Source: Podocnemis expansa (taxonomy: Eukaryota > Chordata > Testudines > Podocnemididae). Taken from it: 64,000 nucleotides of DNA. Positions 22,101 to 34,100 of this stretch are shown one piece after another. The stretch spans positions 11,344,594 to 11,408,593 of the forward strand of contig ML681967.1 of NCBI GenBank assembly GCA_007922195.1, in the 5' to 3' direction. The position numbers and the translations under genes are program-made. The first letter of the stretch is position 1; the number at the start of each line of letters is the position of its first letter. The notes below the pieces were generated by a model, which was not told where the DNA came from, did no database searches, and worked only from the letters and a program-made list of their open reading frames with translations.

Positions 22101-25100
22101 TGTTTCACCTAAGACCATTGCTAGATTCAAACACTGGCCAATCAGAAGCTATTGAATGGCTAGAAACCCACTGAGTATTTGATACAAAGGCAGCAGGCAG
22201 CTTTATTCAGCTTCACTCTGAAACTTGCACTGCTCTCTCACTCTAGCCTGAGCCTGAATGTCTACATTGTGGTTTTACAGCTCCGCAGCCCAAGCCTGAG
22301 TCAGCTGCCACAGGCCAGTTGCAAATATTTTATTGCAATGTAGACATCCCCACACTTAATGAAGGCTAGGGTGCAGTACCACCTCCTGCCAGCTGAGGGA
22401 GTAATATCTTCCGAAATACCAGACTCATGAGAGGAGTAAGAAAGCAGAAAGGGACAGCACATTTACGAACATGGGAAACCTCCTCTTCTCTTGATGTACA
22501 TATCTGGGGACTCCTTTTTTAGCTGCTGCCCTAGGAACTACACACATTGCAATTTTGGGATGTCTGTGGAGAAAGACACGGGATGGCTCCCCCTAACTAG
22601 GACTTTTGGGATCACCTTGTTTTGTAGAATGTTCCTTTGCTTTAAAATCATGCTTAGAGCTTGTGAAGCAGCAGCATCACATTGCAGTGGCCTTCCATGA
22701 TGAGGGGCTGGTTTGGTGCCATATGCAAATACCAAGGAAAGAAGAAGCTTTCCTGTGGCTGAAAATGACAGCTCAGGGAAGTGTGCTATGTAAATCCTAC
22801 ACATTTTTCCAATTCCCATCCTTGTACTCCTCATCTTTCCGGGATATCGCGGCCGCTGTCCCAGCGAGCAATTCTTTTCAGATTACTAGTATTTGGGTAT
22901 TAAGATAACAGTAATACTGTCTAGCTCTTCTGTAAAGTTTTTCATCAGTAGACTTCAACGCACTTTACAAGCTATTCCTTGGGTGCTTTACAAAATAGAT
23001 CAATGTCATTAACTGCATTGTACAGATGGGAAAACTGAGGCAAAGAACAGGAATGTCACTTTGCTCACAGTCATCAAGTGGCAAAGCCAAGAACAGAACT
23101 CAGGGACTATATTGCCTCCATCAGTGTATTTTTAAGTTTAGAAGATAAACTGCATCTTAATGCCCAAAACACTGGGACGAGATAGAAGAGACAGGCAATA
23201 GCAAGGTGGAGGGGCTTTAAGGCACACCACGAAACATGTATTTCTGCTCACGCACTGTTGTTTTGAAGGAAGTTTAAGTGTCACATTTAAGTATTTCCGT
23301 AATTATAGGGAAGCAAGATCTCAGTCCAACTTAGGCTAGTGGCAATGCTTCCCTCGACTTCATTGGAATCAGGATCTGACCATATGCCGTGTGTATCTCT
23401 CTGTACTGCAACGCACAGCACTGCAGCACTGAGAAAAGGGCACCAGCCTCAACAACAATTTTTCCCTTCCCTCATGCAATGTCAAACCTTTGTGGCTTCG
23501 TGTCTGCAGCAGAAGGTGCAACTAGATGGGGTTTGAGTCCTTCATTTAAATGGATCAAAATGTTTGAAGAAGAGAAAACAGCTGTTGGACTGAAATCTTC
23601 TGAGACACTTCTGGCTTCAAGCCCCACTTCACTGCAGCCCCCAGGACAGACAGGTGGAAGCACTGCACTGTTCAATAAGCTTCAGAAGTCACATTAAAAT
23701 TACATGGCTCCTGACAAGTACCGTAGAGGGTCAAATCACCACTTGCCCAGTATTTTCAGTGGTAGTTTCACCAGGCCATGAATGCTTCTTACACTCATAC
23801 CTCTAAGTCAGCCTTCAGAGGGCTGAAGGCTATGACCTGGAACAGTCCTCTCGCACAGCAGAATATCAGGGGCTTTTCCCTGGAGGCTGGGAGCAGGACA
23901 GTGGCACATTCCTCTACACACTAAGGAAAAACAGGATCCTTTCTCTTTCACAGCAGAGTTACTGGCAACACCATCACTAGCCTCACCCTTGTCTGAGATG
24001 TCACATAACACTTTTAAGCTCCCAGAGTCAACCCGGATACAGGCAGAGCGCTGTCCACCTTACTCCCCACTTATGACCTGGTCTTCCTACACACTGCCTA
24101 CCCATGACACACTAGCTGCCTTCTGCAACCTGTACATGAGAAGTTGCCACCTCTGGTGACAGGGAAGCTAGGAAAAGCACCAAACCTTAGTCTCCAAGCC
24201 AGGAGCAGGCAAGGGAAATTAGAGAATTCATGCCCTGCTGCAGCACATTGGCAGTAGAGTAAGAAAAGACCAGGGTGAGGAACCAGGGACAGCATTCTGG
24301 CTTAGGGGCTGGCTGGGCTCACCCAAAAGAGTGGGCTAGGTTGCATAAGTGCAAAAGTGTCACTGCCTAAAGATCCCCACTGGACTGCAGACCATATATG
24401 CAGGGTTTAAAGAATGACTCTCCCACTTTGGGGTGCTCACTCCCTCCAAAACAAAGACTCTCAACTTTAGCCAGGGTGCCTTCTCACCCCTGCCATTGAT
24501 TTTGATCTTCATGGGGATCTGCCGCGCCATGTTGAACAGGTTGCGCTGAAGTGCCTGTTGGACAAGTCGCTGCTCCTCCTCTGTCATCCGCAAGAGCTTC
24601 TTCTCCGGTGGTTCTCCAGCCTCCAGCCTCTCCCTCAGCTGTTCCAGGGTGGCTGTCCTTGCTGCTACAGTTGCCTGCTGGTTAGCCAAGGTCACCGGCA
24701 CAGCAATACGATTTGGCATGGACACAGTCAGGGGGATGCCATCGCCTAGAAAAGCAGTCAGTCATTCAAGTGCTCCACGGTGCTTCCCAGTGCAAGCAGT
24801 CAGTTTTTATAGCCCAGTGTGGACATGGGACAGAAATGCTTCTTTGTGGAACCAAACTCCGCTAGTTCACCACATGGCAGCCTGGTGGCCTGTTCCTGCT
24901 ATACGAGATAGTTTCTACCAACGTCAGCTCTTATGTCCAGGGCACTGAAATCCCCCAACATTCTCAAGTCAAACTGCTATTCCTTAAACGGAATCACTTG
25001 CCTTGCTCTTTGCTGCAGCAATCTCAGTTCCACTTTGGGTTAGTCTGCCTGGCCCAGATCCTCGAAGATATTTAGATTCCTAATGTCCACTGACACCAGT

Positions 25101-28100
25101 GAATGTCAGGAGCCTCAAGATTTTGAGGATCAGGGCTTCTGAAACTCCTTAGGAGACTGGCACTAAAGTGAGCACGAGACAAACCGTACCCTTTTTTTAG
25201 AAGGGTAGCCGCGTTAGTGTGTGTACAGCAAAAAACGAGAGTCCTGTGGTATCTTTAAAGATTAACAAATTTATTCAAGCCTAAGCTTCTGTGGGCACCA
25301 ACCCACTTCATCAGATGCATGAAGTGGAAACTACAGTTGAGAGGTGTATATATACGTATGCCAGATGGAGAAGGGCAAGTCAAACTTTGCTAACACTTAC
25401 CCTCCTCCATCTGGCATGCATATATACCTCTCAAGTGTAGTTTCCACTTCATGCATCTGACAAAGTGGGCTGGAGCCCATGAAAACTTATGCCCAAAGAA
25501 ATGTGTTAGCCTTTAAGGTGCCACCGGACTCTTGTTGTATCCCCTTGCCTGTCTTTTCTTTTGGTCTCTGAAATTTATCAGGCTATTTCCAATGTTCCTC
25601 CAAGCTGGAATGGCTGCTTATTTTCCCAATCTCTTATTGCGTCACTCCTACCTTCTAGCAGGACTTTGCATTTCTATCACAGTTTTCATTTTCACACAAC
25701 TAACAAAGATTAATTAGCTAATCTCCACCACACTGCTGGGAATTATCCATCATTTTACAGATGGGGAAACGCAGATGAAGACAGGTTAACTAACTTGCCT
25801 AAAGCACCAGAGGAAATAAGACTTGGAGCTGGGCCTAGACACCCAGTCAATCCTGGCTGATCCCAGTCCTGCACTCATTCCTCTATTCTCCTGTCTCCCA
25901 CCTCCCTCTGCAGTCTTGGGTGATTATCCAGTTTCAGTGACAATGCTGTCACTACTGACCAAGTGCATAAGTAAACTGGTTAACCTGGAGCCTGAAGGCT
26001 CTGTATCCCCAAGCTATCTAAGATATCTCACTATCCCCAACTTTTCTTTCACTCTGTTTAGGCCAGACACTGTAATCAAATTTCTCCCACTCCCAGCTCC
26101 CTCAACAGATATTCTCTGACATGCATAGCAGTAAATAACAGACCCTTCCTGAGAGCTGTTCCTGGAGAGAGACGAGAATTGCTGGTTCCACTGCCTGGGG
26201 CAAGGCCGATAATGGGGAAGCGGATCTTTGGAGGAGACAGGAGGGAAGGTGGCCCCGCGGTGGAGGGTGGATAACTGAACAAGGAGGAGCTGTAGCTAGG
26301 CCGTCTGCCTTCCCGCCTGTTGCCATCAATCGCAGCCTGCAGTTCAGCAGGAGAGCTTAGGGACTTCTTCTCACATTCATAGGCATATAAGTACTTCATG
26401 TACCTGGGAAAAAGCACAGGGAGAGGGGGGCTCGAAACGTGTGTATTCAGCAGCACCTGAAAAAAAGTGGATTATGGGAATTCTCGTGGTACTAAGCCTT
26501 GCCCAGGCATGCTTGAAGGCCTGGGTCCTTTGAAGGCCTAACTCTGCCAACCAATTATCATTATTTTTGCGTGTTCTTATGCTAAGTCTGCAGCCTGGTG
26601 AGTAGTTAGGGTGTCAGGTGTCATTTTCATACCGATGACTTTCATGGACCCTTTGCAAAAGACTGCACAGTACTACGCAATACTACACATGTAGATTTAA
26701 GGAAACAAAAGGGAAGTGTGTGATACAACAGTGTCTTAAAGAAATTGTGTGTGGTCACAGAAGTAAAGGCCATAAACATAATGCTTATGCACAAGGGGAA
26801 GAGTTAAGGGCTCAACTATAATTTTCATATTGCTTGACTAGAGTGAAAAGCTGTACAACTGGAATACTGTCTTGGTTCTCCCACCTTGTGACTTTCTTAA
26901 GTGGGTCTTGGGGGTTTAAGTAAATTATAGAAAAGCAGAATAGAACAGAGCAGAAGCCTTACTCGTCGAGACCTCAAAGGTCTTCTGATTGTAAGGAAAC
27001 TGACGTAAGCAGTGCAGGTTTCCTTCTCTGAAGAAATGTGACCAGATCACTGCTACAACCTGGCCCCACGCAACCAAGCAGGGAGATGTTCTTGTGAATG
27101 CCTTAAGGAGACAGTCTCCTTTTCTGAGCCCAAAGAACTGCCAAGCTCCCAAGGTGCATCAGAGCATGGTTGTCACCTAGGCTGCGAATACAGTGCACAT
27201 GAGCTGTCCCTAATGCTTTTGCACCCTTAAGGTTCAGAAGGACAGGAGCCAAAGCTCATGGAAGGCCTTGCTGGAAGCCACTTTTTCAGCCTGGGACTCT
27301 AGTCACAGATCTAGTCATAGATTTAAGTCTCTAAATATCCACATGGAGAATGAATATTTAACAACGGGCTCTTTAGTCCAGCAGAGAAAGACAGAGCAAT
27401 ATCTAATGGCTGGAAGATGAAGCTGGACAAATTCAGGCTGGAAAGGAGGCAGATTTTTAACACAGAATAATTAATCACTGGAACAGCTTACCAAAGGTTG
27501 TGGTGGATTCTCCATCACTGAAAATTTTAAAATCATGATCTAAAAGCTCTGCTCCAGGAATTATCTGGGGCAGTTCTATGGCATGTGCTATATAAGAGGT
27601 CAGACCAGATGACCACACTGGTCCCTTCTGGCGTTACAGATTAGGACCCTATAGTGCAAGACACTGGACAAATGCCCCTCATGTACATTCTTCACTATTT
27701 CCTAAATTGGCTCCACAGGATCAAGGAGCACCTTCTTTCTCTTTTGTGTGCTTTATGCACTTAGTGACAAATACTGTACTAGGCAAGCGCAGCACGCAAG
27801 TCTCAAAATTGGACACAACCACATTTGACTAACCACTTATGGGCACTTATCCCCACAGACAGCTGTTTTCATGCCAAATTTCAACTTCCTATCACCAGCT
27901 GTTTGAGTTCAAGGAAAAAAAATGTAATAACAATCCCAAAACTCTCCTTGTATTCAAAAGAGGAGACTCCATTTTTTTGCTCAAGCTTTTAAAAAAATTA
28001 AAAAGTCACATTTGGGAAGAGGCCAAACAAGGAAATCAAAGTGAAAAGTTTCACTAACTCCTGAGCTATGAAGAAAAGGCTTAGAATGAAAGAAGTTTCA

Positions 28101-31100
28101 TAATCTACTGCTCCTGCTCCAGGACCACAGCTACACATAGCTCTCATGCAGCATGTTTCATGAGTAGACCTCAAAATACTTTCCAAATAAGGTCAATATC
28201 ATTACCCCCCATTTCACACAAGGGGCATGTTTTTTTACCCTTCTAGAGAACTTTTTCAAGGCTCCAAAAGCACTTCAGGAACATCAATGGAATTACAGAG
28301 ACACACCCACACATACATACTCTGTCTCTCTACAGAATGAGAAACTGAGGAATGGATGAGTTGCTCCAAGGTCACATAATGAGAGTTAGGGACAGATCTA
28401 GAAACAAAATCCCGGAGGTGTGATTCCCATTGCCCTGTTCTAGTCCCTAGACCGCACTGCCTCTTAACCTGAACAAAATGTTAGGAGAGCTATTACCACC
28501 TCTGCCTCTTTCATTTTGCTGGTTCTATTTCTCATTCCCTAGGCTTATAACTACCCTGTTTATATTAAATATTTATGGGGCAGTGGGCAGTCACTACAGT
28601 AACTAGGTGCTAAACACAAACTGCCATATCAGAAGACTATTTGATTATTATTAATCATGTTTATTACAGTAGTATCTAAGGTCCAACAAAGAATGAGGCC
28701 TCATCATGCTAGAAACTGCAGAAACACAAAGCAACAGTCTTTGCTACACAGCTTACAATCTACACAGACCAGACACAGGATGGGAGAAATGGTAGCCACG
28801 TGATGGCAGAAAATGGCATATTCAGTCCATAATTGTTATTTCAGGAGGAGTGGGGGTAGATCTAGTTCAAAGGGGATCAACTAAATGAGAAGCCAAATGA
28901 AAGGAGAAGGATCATTAAAGGGAAGGGGGTGTGGCAGGGGAAAAGAAGGTAAAAGGGATAGGTGTGGAGTGAAGCTGAGGTGAATAGACTGTAGGGAAGG
29001 AGTAGGAGAAAGATCGAAGCAAACAGCCACTCACGTCCACTCTTGCCATAGTAGGGGCCAGTTTGCTTCTCATCTTCCGCTCATCCCTCCCTTTCTTCTC
29101 TCTACACCTCCCCCTCCCAACGTCCTCTCATGTCTTCACAGCTGGAGGGCTCCATACTTACTGAGTCCGAAGTGTAAACGCCGCACTGGTGATGGAGGTG
29201 GGCAGGTTAAGGCCTTTGGTGATCTCCCGCCATATCTTCTTGTTTATGATTTCCACCAGCCCCCCCTTCTCAGTCACCAGTTTGTAGAGCATATAGAGAT
29301 CCAGGATCTGCTTCGCCATGATGGGGATCCGATTGATGGGAGTTCCTGCAGTGTCACAATAGGATGGCAGGGGGGTGTTATGGAGACAGAAAACAGTCAG
29401 GTGGATTGGAGCTATTGATCTTTCTGCTTATGAGAAACAAAGGCAATCTGGTTTGTAACCCGGCCTGCGCACTCTCTGCAGGCAAGTAAATGAGAGAAAG
29501 ACTCAGCTACACTCCAGTCCTGTTCATGGGAAACACTCTCCTGCTGGCAACTGCTTTATTACCAGGCAAATAAAAGCATGCAGTTAAGCAGCAACTTGTG
29601 GAATAGACAAACTGAGTGGAAGGGAAGGGAAGAAGCAGGGGCTTTTAGATTTGAGACTGGGACTGTGAAAGGCAGCAGAGGAACAGCACAGAGAGGTGTG
29701 ACCCAGGTGGGCTTCCCCATGCACTACTAGACACAATTTGTACCATTCATGCTCAGGAGAGAGCTGAGGAATCTATGAAACAGCTCCTGGCGAAGAACAA
29801 GACCTGCTTGGGTGTCAGGACTCCCTGGTTATGTCCACACTTACACAGTTAAATCAATTTAATAAAATTGATATAAAAATCATTAAATTGATTTAAATCA
29901 AATCGATTTAACAGGTCCACACCAAAAAAACCCAAATCGAAATAGCATGTCCAGACACAGGACTTGCTATTTCAATACAGGAGAGGGCCACCACAGGAGA
30001 TGTGGCAACATGGCCCCCTCACTGAGCCATGCCCCCACCCAATATATAGAGAAAGGAAAGCACCTGGGAAGGAGAAGGGCAAAAAGTGTTAAATTGATTT
30101 ACAGTTAAATCAAAATAACATATCCGAACTGTGTTATTTCGAAATAAAAATTTCGATTTAACCATCATATAGATATAAATCTAGGTTTTATTATATCAAT
30201 ATAACTTTCCTTATATCAAAATGAGGGAGCTCCTCATTTCGAAATAAGGGAATGTCGTGTGGACCTACCATTTTTTAAATCAAAATAACCAGCATTATTT
30301 TGATTTAAACAGTGTGTGTGGACATACCCCCCGAGATGTTCTCCAAAGGTTCTCTTTTCTCTTACAGCTTCTCTACTTAGTATGAGAGAGCAGAGATGGA
30401 AGGGAATGATGGTATCTTGGCTAAGTTCTTCTCCCCTCACAGACCCCTTTTGCAATTGCTTCTGCTTATGCTCTTAGTATGGTTCTTTTGGTCTTACTCC
30501 TAGTTCTGCTCCCTCATGTGGCCCTAATGCCTTCCCCCATTTTAAGCCCTTCACTCTTACTCCTTATTTGGTGCTGACACTTGCCCTGGGAGAGGAAAGT
30601 AGGATTACAGCTGCCTCCAACAGTCCATCACAACAACTATTTCTACATAAATCAGAGAGGGTCAGTGGGTAGATTCCTCCCTAAAAGGGGGTGGATGGTG
30701 TTGCACCATTACTTCTAGCCCGTCCCAGTACAAGTCAAAAGAAGCTGAATTCTGATCCTCTATGTCACATCCTGGCTGCCTCACTTTTTCTTGGGGGTGG
30801 TGGGCGGCTGGAAAGAGGAGGTTAGAGAGTGAAGAGAGGTTGGACACATACTCCAGCACCCTTGATTTCCACCTCCAATCACAGTTTGGCTTTTTCCTTG
30901 CAGCATTTGTTACCCAAACACAACAAACTGGTGCATGAGAGGCAGAAAGTGAAACTAACCAGTCCATTTTCACTGTCCAAACTAAGTAAACAATTTGCAG
31001 ACAGAGTGAAAAGTGTATGAGAATTCAGACACTGGCTATATCCTCCCTGCAGTCTGATACCAAGCTGGGAAATCATGGGTTAATCATCTTAGTTTAGCCT

Positions 31101-34100
31101 AATGAGATAGAGCACAATCACACCGCAGAACGCAGCTGAGCTCCAGCCCTGTATCTGTTATGCCACACAAAGGGCACCATATCCAGGCACAAGAGGCACA
31201 CAGATAGTGAGGTGTGTATCCCACCATTCACAGCACCACAACTCACCGCACTGCCTTATGCTTCCTTTTGCAGAATGCTGTGGGACAGTTTGTCTGTCCC
31301 TTATGGTCAGCTTTTGTAATCTCAGAGGCGTGACCCTGCTGTGCGCCTAAGGTAGCCACCTGAAAATGCCAGGCAGAAGCGCCTTTTGGAGTATGTGAAG
31401 CAGGTGCACTCCTAGGGCCCTAAACAGAAAAGGACCCCGCCACCTGCTTTGCCTACCCCAAAAGCTGCCTCAGTCAGCAGCAGGAGGAGCTGGCTCCTGG
31501 GGCTGGGGTTGGCAGTGGGGAGCTGGAACAGCAGTGGGGGTGGCAGGGCTGTAGCCAGTGGTGGAAGAGCTGGGACCACAGGAGGGGGGCCCCACAATGG
31601 GCCTTCACCTAGGTCCCCCAACAGCCAAAGGCTGCCTCTGATGCCAGGTTAAGGAAGGCTGCACAAGAAGAGCAGTTTCTGCCAGTACTGATGTCTGACC
31701 CAACCACACACAAACTATGCTTCTGAACCCACACACTGGTCATCAAGAAGCTAAAACAAAATATACTCAGCCCCCTTTACTGCATTTCAGCCTCTGGCTC
31801 CTAATCATCTACTGGGTCTAGTAAAGAGTTAAGTTACTTAAAAATCCATGCTCTTTACCCGAACGGTTCTCCTGACTCCAGTGGTTCAGCCACATTTCTA
31901 AATCAATACGTCCCTTGGCCTTTTTCATTCTGCATGTGGAAATTTACAGAAATAAGATGGAGTCCAGAATCACGTGGGCAAGCTGGTGACTCACTCGGTC
32001 TCTCCCTTAGCCCATTGTAGCCAAGAGTTTTCTTATTCAGCTGTTAAGCAGGCTATTGCTGTTGCCATTCAGTCTGGCTTGGGACCCAAAAACACAGCCC
32101 AAGTTAAAATACAGATATACCAGACATTCATAACTTCCAACACAGATATGACACATACACACAAACAATATTATACTTTGCAAATTACAACCTCTCTATT
32201 GGCGCCCAGCATGGAATACCTCATACATCTTATTGTAATTTTGAAATATTTAATTAGATATTTTGTAATTTTGAAATATAAAATTAGATATTATCATAAA
32301 CAGTCCCTCTGATTCAGCCAGCATCACAACAGGTATGGAAATCACATCTTTAACCTGACAGTGCCCCCTTATCAGAACTGTCAGGTAAGAAGCTGTGACG
32401 AGATTTCCAAGTTAAAACTAAGGAAACCTAGCTAAGACAGACAAATGTAGACATGGCAAACATTTCATTACACAAAAAATGCCAAGTCAGATCAAAGCAA
32501 TGGTCCATCTCATGTCATTGTCCTAGTGCACATTGGAAAGTTGTCCCACTTATAAATGTGTTGGTTAGGGGTGATTTTTTTTTTTTAATGCAGTATAGTT
32601 GCATCAGCGCAACCCCTAGTGTAGACAGATATACCAGCATAAGGAAGCCCTATATATCAGGATAGCTTATTATCCTTCACATACTGGGTCTACAGTATGG
32701 AGATTACAACACTTTAACTATGCCAGGATGGGTAAAGCAGAGCAAGTTTTCTAGTGCAGACAAGGCCTAAGTCAGCCTGAACTGTTAAAGAGCTTTGAGG
32801 AAGTTCATAATGGCTACCGTGGAGTAGACAGAGTCATCCTTTCTGTACAGAACACACGTAGAATCAACTTGTCACCAAAATGTGCTCTACCCCTTCTCTC
32901 CATGGCTCTCATGAACAGAGCTGGTGGCCTGTGTCAATGACTTACTTGATTATTTTCCTTGGTGGACTTTCAGAAGATGGACTGAGAATTTTCAACTTCT
33001 CTGCAGGGCAAGGTGTAGAAGTAAAAATCTTATTTATCCCTCCTTCACCCCACTCTCAACACAGGAAGAGAGTTTGTTTTTAACTCCTTTGCTGCTGGCT
33101 ACATATTTCTGAGCAGATGGCCCCTTTCAATAGAATGCTGGAGCATTCCCACAAAGTAGGTAATACAGAAGTTGCACTGCTGATGCTACGACTCAGATCA
33201 CAGGCCAGTTCTTGGGCCAGCAAGGACAGGAAAGGACAGAATTGGGGCATTCTTTCCTCCTCTTGTCCCCTGAGGCTATCTTGTGCTGCTCCAAACTAAG
33301 CACTTTTCCCCAATCCAATTTAGAGAATGGTATTAGCTTGCTCATAAGGGACTTTCATCCAGCTATGTTTGGACAGTGGCCAGATGGGGCAGCTGGAACG
33401 TGAAAGGAAGGGTTATTAATCAGGTTCCTCAGGAAAATAGAGCATAACAAGGGGAAATACTGAGATACTACAGATTGTTTTAAAAAATTGAGCTTTTTCC
33501 AAAACCATACATTTTTTGCCCTCTCTAGCCCCTCTCAGTGCAAAAACTCAAAGTACATTACACGCATTAATGAATTAACTCACATACCTCACAGAGGCAT
33601 TGTGAAATGATCCCCATTTTACAGACAGGGAAACTGAGACAACAGCCAGACTGCTGGTGCTGGAACAGAACCCAAATCTGATTTCCAGTAGCCACCTATA
33701 ATCATTAGGAAACACTTCCTTACTTTGGACAACTTTTAAAAATAGGACCTTTTTAGGAAAATCCTACAGAACTTCCTAAGCCTACAAAAATGACTCAGAA
33801 AACCCACAGAATGAGGTTTTTTTTTTTTTTAATGGATTTCCTTTAACCATCCTAACAATTTTACAGCAGGGAAATAGTTTGTTTCTGGAGGAAAAGCTAA
33901 AAACACAGCATAAAGGGAAGTGGTTATTTTCTATTAAATGCTACAGGACTTCCCATAAAAGAAGTATGTTGAGTAATATTTTCTGATCTTGCACAAATTA
34001 GGGAATATAACAGAGGGTTGCATTGTGGTTCCTGTAAGCTGTGGTGCTCTACATTGGTTTAATCACCCTGAACTCAGCACATTTCACAGGAGCTGATTGA

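Larger units (their letters stand above)
21635..24487 (-). other. ARID3B: ARID3B intron 6
   Basis: 2.9-kb intron. Contains a 90-bp MITE (22258-22347) and an L2/MIR-like tail (22955-23130). A GCGGCCGC occurs near 22850. Remaining sequence unrecognised. Confidence 0.85.
26404..29161 (-). other. ARID3B: ARID3B intron 4
   Basis: 2.8-kb intron with a CR1-L fragment (27361-27655), an L2-like tail (about 28160-28455) and an ancient interspersed repeat (28650-28800). Confidence 0.85.

Noticed and set aside
31380..31660. GC-rich segment with frames on both strands, considered as an exon or small CpG island
   Set aside because: GGGGCTGG-type low-complexity content, no splice borders fitting ARID3B and no recognisable protein; possibly part of an unrecognised repeat starting near CAGGGCTGTAGCC.
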